This document shows positions 8,284-14,395 of a DNA stretch of 64,000 bases, one piece after another. The DNA lies in NCBI RefSeq assembly GCF_000620785.1, contig NZ_JIAI01000001.1, forward strand, positions 372,001 through 436,000, given 5' to 3'. How positions within the stretch are numbered: the stretch's first letter is position 1; each line of letters begins with the position of its first letter. The stretch comes from Actinospineispora acaciae DSM 45401 (GTDB taxonomy: Bacteria; Actinomycetota; Actinomycetes; Mycobacteriales; Pseudonocardiaceae). The notes beneath the pieces were generated by a model. It did no database searches and was not told the origin of the DNA. It saw nothing but the letters and a program-made list of their open reading frames with translations. The position numbers and the translations under genes are program-made.

Positions 8284-8501
8284 GTCGCCCTTCCTCTAGG
8301 CCGATCGATGTACGCGCGGTGACGCCCTTGGGAGAATTGTGAACGGAGGATCGATACAGTCAAGGCCCATGGTCACTCGAAAGGGTGAGTATGTGCGTCA
8401 CCGACCTGGGTCATGCCTGGATGCCGTCGTGGACCAACCTTCTGGTATTCGGGCAGACCGCGCCAACTTATTCTTAGCAAATGTTCGAAAGCGGCGGACG
8501 T

Positions 8502-8522
8502 TTTTTCGCCGCAAGCGAAAAA
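8502..8522 (+). promoter_or_regulatory. ClgR-like operator upstream of clpP
   Basis: Inverted repeat TTTTTCGC-CGCAA-GCGAAAAA, with perfect eight-base arms. It fits the TTCGC-N5-GCG core recognised by ClgR, the actinobacterial activator of clp genes. Its centre at 8512 lies about 58 bases upstream of the start point predicted from the promoter at 8535-8563, a position suited to activation. Confidence 0.65.
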
Positions 8523-8534
8523 GCCTCTTCGGCC

Positions 8535-8563
8535 GTGGACAAAGAACCTTGGGGCGCTAGTGT
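8535..8563 (+). promoter_or_regulatory. Predicted clpP promoter
   Basis: GTGGAC at 8535-8540, 17-base spacer, TAGTGT at 8558-8563. The predicted start is near 8570, about 33 bases before the clpP ATG. Confidence 0.5.
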
Positions 8564-8602
8564 CGATCGCTGTCCGGATTTCGAGAAGTGGGGCGGCGAG
8601 AG

Positions 8603-9232
8603 ATGATGTGGCACGAGCTGAGCGCGGTATCGGAGTCTCCGGAGATGCGGGCCGACGCGGTATCGGCGACATTGGCCGACTCGGTGTACGAGCGGTTGCT
8701 GCGGCAGCGGATCATCGTGTTGGGGGAGCAGGTGGATGACGCCATCGCCAACCGGATCGCCGGGCAGATGCTGTTGCTCTCCGCCGAGGACCCGACCGCC
8801 GACATCTCGCTGTACATCAACTCCCCGGGCGGGTCCGTGCCCGCCGGCATGGTCATCTTCGACACGATGCGGTTCATCGAGTGCGACGTGGCGACGCACG
8901 GGATGGGCCTGGCCGCCTCGATGGGACAGTTCCTGCTGTCCGCGGGGACGCCGGGCAAGCGGTACGCGCTGCCGCACTGCCAGATCCTGATGCACCAGCC
9001 GTCCGCGGGGGTCGGCGGCACCGAGTCGGACATCGCCATCCAGGCCGAACAGTTCCGCAAGCACAAGCGGGAGCTGGCCGAGCTGATCGCCGAGCACACC
9101 GGCCAACCGGTCGAGCGGATCACCGCCGACTTCGACAGGGACCGCTGGTTCACCGCCCAGGAGGCGCTCGAGTACGGCTTCGTCGACGAGGTGATCACCC
9201 GGGCGGTCCGGCGCCCGAACGGCTCGCGTTAG
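8603..9232 (+). CDS. clpP: ATP-dependent Clp protease proteolytic subunit (ClpP paralogue)
   Basis: 209 residues from the ATG at 8603; a GTG at 8588 would add five. It is the serine peptidase chamber subunit that degrades substrates unfolded by ClpX or ClpC. The catalytic triad is present: Ser in GMGLAASMGQFLL, His in ILMHQPSAG, and Asp in DFDRDRWF. The NSPGGSV oxyanion segment and the Tyr/Gln-rich handle helix (IQAEQFRKHKRELAELIAEH) are normal. It stands alone, away from any tig-clpP1-clpP2-clpX cluster, so it is an extra copy (ClpP3-like). A ClgR-type box upstream suggests induction under proteotoxic stress. Its stop overlaps that of the convergent DUF1992 gene by four bases (TTAG). Confidence 0.93.
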   Translation: MMWHELSAVSESPEMRADAVSATLADSVYERLLRQRIIVLGEQVDDAIANRIAGQMLLLSAEDPTADISLYINSPGGSVPAGMVIFDTMRFIECDVATHGMGLAASMGQFLLSAGTPGKRYALPHCQILMHQPSAGVGGTESDIAIQAEQFRKHKRELAELIAEHTGQPVERITADFDRDRWFTAQEALEYGFVDEVITRAVRRPNGSR

Positions 9233-9624
9233 CGCTCGTCACCCGCGCGCCAACGGGCCACCACCTCGTCGGCGTCCACCGGGCGCAGCGGCACGGCGGG
9301 TCCCGACGGCGTGCGCAGCCAGTCGGCGATCCGGCGGTTGAGCTCGCTCACGACGTCTCGGACCGCCCGCTCGGACCGGAGCTCCCGGACGGTCTCCGGC
9401 AGCCGTTCGACCTCCTTGCGCAGTTGCAGCGAGGGCGGCAGCAGCGCATCGCCGGACAGGCCCTCACGACGCAGGTAGCCGCGCACCCACCAGAGCTCGT
9501 CATCGGGACCGTCCAGCCCCGGCAGCGGTTTCCCTTTTCCCGGAAGATCGTCGAAATCGCCGCGTTCCTGTGCCAACCGGATCTGCTGGTCGACGACCGA
9601 CTCATATCGTGACCACCCGTTCAT
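9229..9624 (-). CDS. DUF1992 (DnaJ-homologue C28-like) protein
   Basis: 131 residues from the ATG at 9624. The start MNGWSRYESVVDQQIRLAQERGDFDDLPGKGKPLPGLDG matches the DUF1992 core (E-x6-I-x-A-x3-G-x-F-D-x-L-P-G-x-G-K-P-L). The middle (WVRGYLRREG and PPSLQLRKEVERL) is also conserved in the family. The role is unknown; in eukaryotes the domain occurs in DNAJC28. A GGAGG lies only one base before this ATG, too close to be ideal, but upstream in-frame codons do not look like the family. It follows the MFS gene on the same strand with seven bases between. Confidence 0.88.
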   Translation of the reverse strand: MNGWSRYESVVDQQIRLAQERGDFDDLPGKGKPLPGLDGPDDELWWVRGYLRREGLSGDALLPPSLQLRKEVERLPETVRELRSERAVRDVVSELNRRIADWLRTPSGPAVPLRPVDADEVVARWRAGDER

Positions 9625-9631
9625 GCCTCCA

Positions 9632-10807
9632 TCATGACAGGGGCCCGCGGGCCGCCTCGACGACTCGACCGTCCCGCGTCCACGCATAACAGCTGACACC
9701 GATTCCAGCGACGGTGACGGCGGCGCTGACCAGATAGATGGATGCGGTTCCGAAACCGGCGTCGATCACGCGGCCACCGAGCCATGCGGCAAGGGCCGCC
9801 GCGAGCTGGTACGCGGACGCGTTCACCGCGATGGCTAAGGTGGGGGCCGAGGCGGCGGTGGTCAGGATTCGCGCCTGCATGCCGGGGATGACCGCGAACC
9901 CCAGCGCGCCGACGGCGAAGACCAGCGCCACCGTGGACACAGTGCCCGCGCTGACCAGCCAGAACAACACGAACGCCGCCGCTAGGACGGCGAGCAGGCC
10001 GACCTGCGACCGCATCGGCGCCCGGTCGGACAACCAGCCGCCCACGAAGTTGCCGACGGTGGCCCCGCAGCCGTAGACCAGCAGCAGCACGGCCACCGCG
10101 TCGGGAGCGAACCCGCTGACCGAGGTGAGCAGCGGCGCGAAGTAGGTGAACACCGTCAACAGCCCGATGTTGCCGATCGCGGTCACCGCTATCGCCAGCC
10201 GAACATCGCGGCGCTGGAACACCCGCAGCTCGGCGAGCGCCGACGTGCCGGGCTCGGCGCGCGGGCCGCCGGGCACCGACCGGAGAACCATGGCCAGCCC
10301 GAGCGCGCAGCACGCGGCAATGGCGACAAAGGTGTAACGCCACCCGAAGCTGGTGCCGATGAAGGTGCCGATCGGCGCGCCGAGAATCATCGACAGGTTC
10401 ATCCCGAACGCGAGCTTGGACACCGTCGATGCCTGTTTGCCCGGTTCGGCCGTTGCGGTGGCGATGACGATCGCGTAGGCGAAGAAGGTGGATGTCACCA
10501 GCGAGGTGACGATTCGTGCCGCGAAGAGAACGGCGTAGGTCGGGGCGAGCGCGGACGCCAGGTTGCCGACCACCACGACCGTGAGGAGCACGACGATCAG
10601 TTGTTTGCGCGCGAACCGAGCCGTGAGCGCGGTCAACACCGGGCCGCCGACGATCATTCCCATGGCGTAGGCGGAGACCAGCAAGCCGGCGGTGGGTATG
10701 GAGACGGCCAGGTCCTGGGCGACTTCCGGGAGAATGCCGGCGATGACGAACTCGCCCGTGGTGACGCCGAAGACGCACAACATCAGGGAAAGTACGACGA
10801 ATGGCAC
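9632..10807 (-). CDS. MFS transporter (DHA1, AraJ/Cml-like)
   Basis: 391 residues, about 12 membrane helices. The opening LMLCVFGVTTGEFVIAGILPEVAQDLAVSIPTAGLLVSAYAMGM is characteristic of the DHA1 group holding arabinose-efflux (AraJ) and chloramphenicol-resistance (Cml) pumps. Motif A is degenerate (TARFARKQLIV) and GWLSDR lies in the second half. It starts at a GTG with a strong site (AGGAGG six bases upstream). A divergent MarR-family gene and a perfect palindrome between them indicate substrate-induced derepression, typical of efflux systems. Confidence 0.88.
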   Translation of the reverse strand: MPFVVLSLMLCVFGVTTGEFVIAGILPEVAQDLAVSIPTAGLLVSAYAMGMIVGGPVLTALTARFARKQLIVVLLTVVVVGNLASALAPTYAVLFAARIVTSLVTSTFFAYAIVIATATAEPGKQASTVSKLAFGMNLSMILGAPIGTFIGTSFGWRYTFVAIAACCALGLAMVLRSVPGGPRAEPGTSALAELRVFQRRDVRLAIAVTAIGNIGLLTVFTYFAPLLTSVSGFAPDAVAVLLLVYGCGATVGNFVGGWLSDRAPMRSQVGLLAVLAAAFVLFWLVSAGTVSTVALVFAVGALGFAVIPGMQARILTTAASAPTLAIAVNASAYQLAAALAAWLGGRVIDAGFGTASIYLVSAAVTVAGIGVSCYAWTRDGRVVEAARGPLS

Positions 10808-10879
10808 TGGCGTCCTCCTGACGCTTGTAAACTAGCCGCGACAAGTATGTTGTGCGGGCGAGTATCTTGGCTGCACATG

Positions 10880-10899
10880 TATCTCGTCTGGACGAGATA
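10880..10899. promoter_or_regulatory. MarR operator palindrome
   Basis: Perfect inverted repeat TATCTCGTC-TG-GACGAGATA (nine-base arms) between the divergent MFS and MarR genes, 20 bases before the MarR start codon. A looser repeat, CTTGT-N12-ACAAG (10824-10845), lies nearer the MFS gene. Size and position fit MarR-family operators. Confidence 0.65.
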
Positions 10900-10918
10900 G
10901 TAGGGATGGCGTGGTCCG

Positions 10919-11395
10919 ATGGCAAGCGATGGCAGGGCACGGCTGCTGAAGGTGATCGACTCCGCGCTGCGGCGGCAGGTCGCGGTGGGTGCGCTGTCGC
11001 GCTACCAGCACGCCAGGGACTGCGCGGAGCTGACGCTGAACACCTGCGAGGGGGTGTTCCTGCACCTGCTGGAGCTGCACGGGCCGCTCGCGCCCGGGCG
11101 GCTGGGGCAGCTGGCGGGGGTGAGCTCGGGCACCGTGACCGGCGTGCTCGACCGGCTGGAACGGGCCGGCCAGGTGCGGCGCGACCGCGCGGCCAGGGAC
11201 CGACGCGCGGTCATCGTGTCGCTCTGCGTGGAGCCGTACCCGATCCACGGCGCGGCCGAGCGGACGCGCACGGCCGACGTCGTCGCGAGGTACTCCGATG
11301 ACCAGCTCGAACTGATCGCCGACTTCCTGACGCGCCTGACCGAGAACGCCTCGGGGCTGCGGCCGTGCCCGGGCGACGGCAAGGAACAGCGATGA
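10919..11395 (+). CDS. MarR-family transcriptional regulator
   Basis: 158 residues. An N-terminal helix (ARLLKVIDSALRRQVAVGALSRYQHARDCA) precedes a winged helix: LTLNTCEGVFLHLLELHGPLAPGRLGQLAGVSSGTVTGVLDRLERAGQVRRDRAARDRRAVIVSL, in which DRR at the wing is the DNA-contacting motif of the family. The C-terminal helix (DDQLELIADFLTRL) closes the dimer. The ATG at 10919 lacks a clear ribosome site. It diverges from the MFS pump, with a nine-base-arm palindrome in between, and probably represses both genes. Confidence 0.9.
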   Translation: MASDGRARLLKVIDSALRRQVAVGALSRYQHARDCAELTLNTCEGVFLHLLELHGPLAPGRLGQLAGVSSGTVTGVLDRLERAGQVRRDRAARDRRAVIVSLCVEPYPIHGAAERTRTADVVARYSDDQLELIADFLTRLTENASGLRPCPGDGKEQR

Positions 11396-11604
11396 GGCGG
11401 ACGGCGGTCGAGGCGAAACGGTGGCCGGCGGGGTGCGGGGGCCGCGCGTGCATGGTGGCGGTGCACGGCGGGCCGACCGGCCGGCCACCGGTGCGAACGG
11501 TTCGGCCCGCACGGCGTAACGATCGAGGTCAGGGCCGGTCGGGGCCGTCGGTAGGGGGAGAGGGGAGCCTCGATCGGGGTTGGGGCGGCGACCGTCTCCA
11601 GCTT

Positions 11605-11632
11605 ACTTGACATAATGTAGATTATCGGCTCG
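11605..11632 (+). other. XerCD recombination site dif (chromosome dimer resolution)
   Basis: 28 bases: arm ACTTGACATAA (11605-11615), centre TGTAGA (11616-11621), arm TTATCGGCTCG (11622-11632). From memory, the Streptomyces dif consensus read on this strand is ACTTGACATAA / TGTNBA / TTATCGGYSAA. The XerD arm and centre match completely and the XerC arm differs only in its last three bases. It lies in a gene-free stretch, as dif sites do. This marks the region where sister chromosomes are resolved, opposite oriC. Confidence 0.85.
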
Positions 11633-12018
11633 AACCAGACCGGCCTGGGGAGACCCGCTGAAATCGCTCGAGAGCGGGGCGGGGTAGTGAGGAGCCCGCC
11701 AGGAGCGTCGGCATGCCCGGGTAGTACGACCGTGCCCGGCGCGAGCCCGCCTGTGGATGCATCGCGTCGTCGCATGCGCGTCGGCCGTGCGCATGGTTGG
11801 CCGTTGTGTGCGGCCCGAGCCTCAGCGCCCGCCATGGGCGTACGTCATCAATACCTTCATTTATCCGGATTGTTGACTAAAACTACCCCTGCAAGATCGT
11901 TTTAAAGAAAGTAAGACAACACCGGTGGAAGTAATATCCGCTTGAAATATGCAATCGTGAATAGACCGAGCGCTCGTTCGGTTTGCCGTTCCGTGGAGCG
12001 AAACAGGGGTGTGCAATG

Positions 12019-12041
12019 TTGTCCACAAGCCCTGTGGACGG
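12019..12041. other. Two inverted DnaA-box-like sequences or a hairpin
   Basis: TTGTCCACA at 12019-12027 and, on the other strand, CCGTCCACA (12041-12033) form a perfect seven-base inverted repeat GTCCACA-AGCCC-TGTGGAC. Both nonamers fit the high-GC actinobacterial DnaA box. The same sequence could fold as a terminator stem, though only three T bases follow shortly after. Confidence 0.4.
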
Positions 12042-12256
12042 TTTGTATATGACCGACACCCCTCCCGAACCGGATTAGGTCAATCGCGTTTACCATCACG
12101 CCACCCGTCCGTGTTTCAAACTCTCTTAACCTACTTAGGCATGCCATACCGTGGATACCGCTCGGGATGCCGGTTTCTATCACCGGGTCGAAACGGGACG
12201 AGGACCGGCCGTGTATACACCTCTCCCCCTCGTCCCCCGGCCGAGCGATCGTTCTT

Positions 12257-12299
12257 GATCGGTCGTGCCTGTACCGATCGAGTTCGAGCGGTCTAGGGT
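12257..12299 (+). promoter_or_regulatory. DeoR gene promoter and candidate operator
   Basis: Inverted repeat GATCGGT-N9-ACCGATC (12257-12279) followed by TAGGGT (12294-12299), whose end is eight bases from the ATG at 12308. This looks like a leaderless promoter with an operator over its -35 region. ACCGAT elements recur before the transporter gene (13156-13200). Confidence 0.5.
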
Positions 12300-12307
12300 G
12301 TGCGGTC

Positions 12308-13135
12308 ATGTTCGCTGCTGAACGGCGTCAGCTCGTCCTCGAACTGGTCCGCAACCAAGGTGCCGTGTCGCTGCGCGAGCTCGCCGCCGCCGTACGCGCC
12401 AGCGACGTCACCGTGCGCCGCGACCTGCGCTACCTGGAGTCGGCCGGCCTGCTGAGCCGCCGCCACGGCGGTGCGGTGGCCGCGACCGGGCCGGCCGGCG
12501 CGTCCCACGAGCCCACCTACACCGAGAAGACCCGGCAGGCCGCCGAGGAGAAGGCGGCGATCGCGGCGGCGGCCGTGGAGCTGGTCTCGGACGGCGACGC
12601 GGTGGTGCTCGGTGCCGGCACCACCACCCAGGCACTGGCCCGGCGGCTGGCCTCGTTCGCCGAGCTGACAGTCGTCACCAACTCGCTGCTGGTGGCGCAG
12701 GCGCTGGCCAGGTCGCGGCACATCGAGGTGGTGCTCGCCGGTGGCGCGCTGCGCGGGTCGATACTGGCCACGATCGGGCCGGCCGCCGAGCAGATGCTCG
12801 CCGGCATGAGAGTGACCACCGCGTTCATTTCGGGCAACGGCCTGACCGCCGCGCGTGGTCTGTCCACTCCCAACATCTCGGTGGCCAGCATGGACCGCGC
12901 GCTGGTGTCCACGGCGGCCAGGGTCGCGGTGCTGGCCGACCGCACCAAGATAGGCGTCGAGGCCGTGGTCCAGACGGTGCCGGCCGAGCGCATCGACCAT
13001 CTCTACACCGACGACGGCGCGGACGCCGACGAGCTGGCCCGGCTGACCGAGCTCGGCGTGCACGTGCATGTGGCGCCGCCGCTGGGCGACCGAACGCCCG
13101 ATCAGTCGATGAGCGAGGCGGACCAGGCCGTTTGA
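12308..13135 (+). CDS. DeoR/GlpR-family transcriptional regulator
   Basis: 275 residues from the ATG at 12308; the frame is open further upstream but enters the promoter. The N-terminal HTH (MFAAERRQLVLELVRNQGAVSLRELAAAVRASDVTVRRDLRYLESAGLLSRRHGGAV) is textbook DeoR. Residues about 75-235 form the DeoRC sugar-phosphate-sensing domain (DAVVLGAGTTTQALARRL, TVVTNSLLVAQAL, VVLAGGALRGSI, AFISGNGL, VLADRTKIG). Such proteins repress sugar operons until a phosphorylated sugar binds. It immediately precedes a CUT2 transporter operon with which it shares ACCGAT elements, so it is the likely local regulator. Confidence 0.92.
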   Translation: MFAAERRQLVLELVRNQGAVSLRELAAAVRASDVTVRRDLRYLESAGLLSRRHGGAVAATGPAGASHEPTYTEKTRQAAEEKAAIAAAAVELVSDGDAVVLGAGTTTQALARRLASFAELTVVTNSLLVAQALARSRHIEVVLAGGALRGSILATIGPAAEQMLAGMRVTTAFISGNGLTAARGLSTPNISVASMDRALVSTAARVAVLADRTKIGVEAVVQTVPAERIDHLYTDDGADADELARLTELGVHVHVAPPLGDRTPDQSMSEADQAV

Positions 13136-13155
13136 CCGAGGCCTGCAACGTTGTG

Positions 13156-13234
13156 ACCGATACGCTCGAATCACCGATCGATTCTGTTCACTTTCCGATC
13201 CGTGATTGACGACATCGGTCCGGGTCGGTCACAG
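13156..13234 (+). promoter_or_regulatory. Promoter and repeated ACCGAT elements of the CUT2 operon
   Basis: ACCGATA (13156-13162), ACCGATC (13173-13179) and TCCGATC (13194-13200) precede a promoter with -35 TTGACG (13206-13211), 17-base spacer, and -10 TCACAG (13229-13234). The repeats match half of the inverted repeat in front of the DeoR gene, so they are candidate DeoR sites. Confidence 0.5.
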
Positions 13235-13288
13235 TGTGGCGCGCGGCCGTCCGCGTAGGGGGTCGAAATTCTTCGAGGAGGTCCTCCC

Positions 13289-14395
13289 ATGGTCCGCACT
13301 GTCGCGGTTCGTCGGGCAGCGGTTCGTCGGGCAGTGTTTTGTCGGACAGCTGTGTTGTCCGCCCTGGTCCCGCTGGTCCTCGCCGGCTGTGCCAACCCGC
13401 AGGGCGGGGGCACCGGCGGGGCGCCCTCCTCCGGCGCCGGCCAGCAGCAGATCAAGGGCACCGAGTCGGCCGGCCCCGGCTGTACCCGGCAGGCCTACGG
13501 CGTCGCGCCCGGCGAGCTGACCAAGCTGAAGATTGGTTTCTCCCAGTCGGAGAAGGAAGCCAACCCGTTCCGCATCACCGAGACCCAGTCGCTCAAGGAC
13601 GAGGCGGCCAAGCGCGGCATCACCCTGGAGACCACCAACGCCCAGTCGCAGTTGCCCAAGCAGATCGCCGATATACAGTCCCTGCTCAGCCAGGGCGTGC
13701 AGGCGCTGGTCGTCGCGCCGCTGAACTCCACCGGGCTCGAACCCGCGCTGGCCGCCGCGCGCGCCAAGGGCGTGCCGGTGATCGCCATCGACCGCGCGCT
13801 GGCCACCGCGGCGGTCTGCAAGGACTATTTGACGACGATCGTGTCGGATTTCGTCGACCAGGGAAAGCGCGCCGGCGAGGCGATGGCCAAGGCGACCGGC
13901 GGCAACGCGAACGTGGCGATCCTGCTGGGCACCTCGGGTAACAACGTGACTACCGAGCGTACGCAGGGTTTCAAGGACTACATCACCTCCAACTCCCCCG
14001 GCCTCAAGGTCGTCGCCGAGCAGACCGGCGAGTTCCAGCGGGAGAAGGGCAAGACCGTCACCGAGCAGCTCATCCAGGCCAACCCCGGCATCAACGCGAT
14101 CTACGCGGAGAACGACGAGATGGCGCTGGGTGCGGTGGTCGCGCTCAAGGCGGCCGGCAAGAAGCCCGGCCAGGACGTCAAGATCGTGACCGTGGACGGC
14201 ACCCGGGAGGCGGTGCAGGGCGTGGCGAACGGCGAGATCGCCGGCGTCATCGAGAGCAACCCGCGCTTCGGCCCGATCGTGTTCGACGCCCTGCAGCGCT
14301 TCTACACCGACAACCCGGTCCCCCAGAAGATCATCATCTCGGACCACGCCTACGACTCGAGCAACGCCCAGCAGGGTCTGCAGACCGCCTACTGA
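13289..14395 (+). CDS. Sugar ABC transporter substrate-binding lipoprotein (CUT2, RbsB-like)
   Basis: 368 residues. A long Arg-rich signal peptide ends in the lipobox LAGC (Cys near residue 33), so the mature protein is anchored to the outer face of the membrane. The body is a periplasmic-binding-protein-4 fold: KIGFSQSEKEANPFRITETQSLKDEA, ADIQSLLSQGVQALVVAPL, GVPVIAIDRAL, NVAILLGTSGNN, INAIYAENDEMALGAV. It binds a monosaccharide, of ribose/xylose/galactose type, and delivers it to the permeases. A strong site (AGGAGG) precedes the ATG. The signal-peptide DNA contains three 15-base repeats. Its stop overlaps the ATPase start (TGATG). Confidence 0.92.
   Translation: MVRTVAVRRAAVRRAVFCRTAVLSALVPLVLAGCANPQGGGTGGAPSSGAGQQQIKGTESAGPGCTRQAYGVAPGELTKLKIGFSQSEKEANPFRITETQSLKDEAAKRGITLETTNAQSQLPKQIADIQSLLSQGVQALVVAPLNSTGLEPALAAARAKGVPVIAIDRALATAAVCKDYLTTIVSDFVDQGKRAGEAMAKATGGNANVAILLGTSGNNVTTERTQGFKDYITSNSPGLKVVAEQTGEFQREKGKTVTEQLIQANPGINAIYAENDEMALGAVVALKAAGKKPGQDVKIVTVDGTREAVQGVANGEIAGVIESNPRFGPIVFDALQRFYTDNPVPQKIIISDHAYDSSNAQQGLQTAY
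13306..13350 (+). repeat. Three 15-base tandem repeats in a signal-peptide region
   Basis: Units at 13306-13320, 13321-13335 and 13336-13350; the first two differ at one base (GGTTCGTCGGGCAGC/T), the third at a few more. They encode a VRRAA/VRRAV/FCRTA series that lengthens the positively charged n-region of the binding protein. Confidence 0.75.

Larger units (their letters stand above)
8284..8602. other. Intergenic region between PadR and clpP
   Basis: About 320 bases without a credible gene. It is less GC-rich than its surroundings and holds the ClgR-like box and promoter described separately. A possible 73-codon frame at 8339-8560 is rich in Arg/Lys with no family resemblance and covers these control sites. 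Confidence 0.6.
11396..12307. other. Gene-free terminus region, relatively AT-rich
   Basis: 912 bases with no convincing gene on either strand; the third-position GC bias seen in every neighbour is absent. Roughly 11,860-12,160 is much richer in A and T than the rest of the window. It contains the dif site, two inverted DnaA-box-like sequences, a GTGTATACAC palindrome at 12211-12220 and the DeoR promoter region. A hairpin-forming ACCGAGCG/CGTTCGGT element (11965-11982) shares CCGAGCG-n-TCGTTC with 12241-12254. Confidence 0.6.

Noticed and set aside
8339..8560. A 73-codon frame upstream of clpP
   Set aside because: It is basic and of low complexity, with no homology I can recognise, and covers the ClgR-like box and the clpP promoter.
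11607..11635. TTGACA inside the dif element as a -35 promoter box
   Set aside because: No -10 sequence is found at 16-19 bases; the motif is fully explained by the XerD arm of dif.
11902..12309. Possible minus-strand gene of 135 codons in the terminus gap, and a plus-strand frame at 12009-12296
   Set aside because: Neither has a family resemblance or the third-position GC bias of real genes here, and both run over the DnaA-like boxes and the DeoR promoter.
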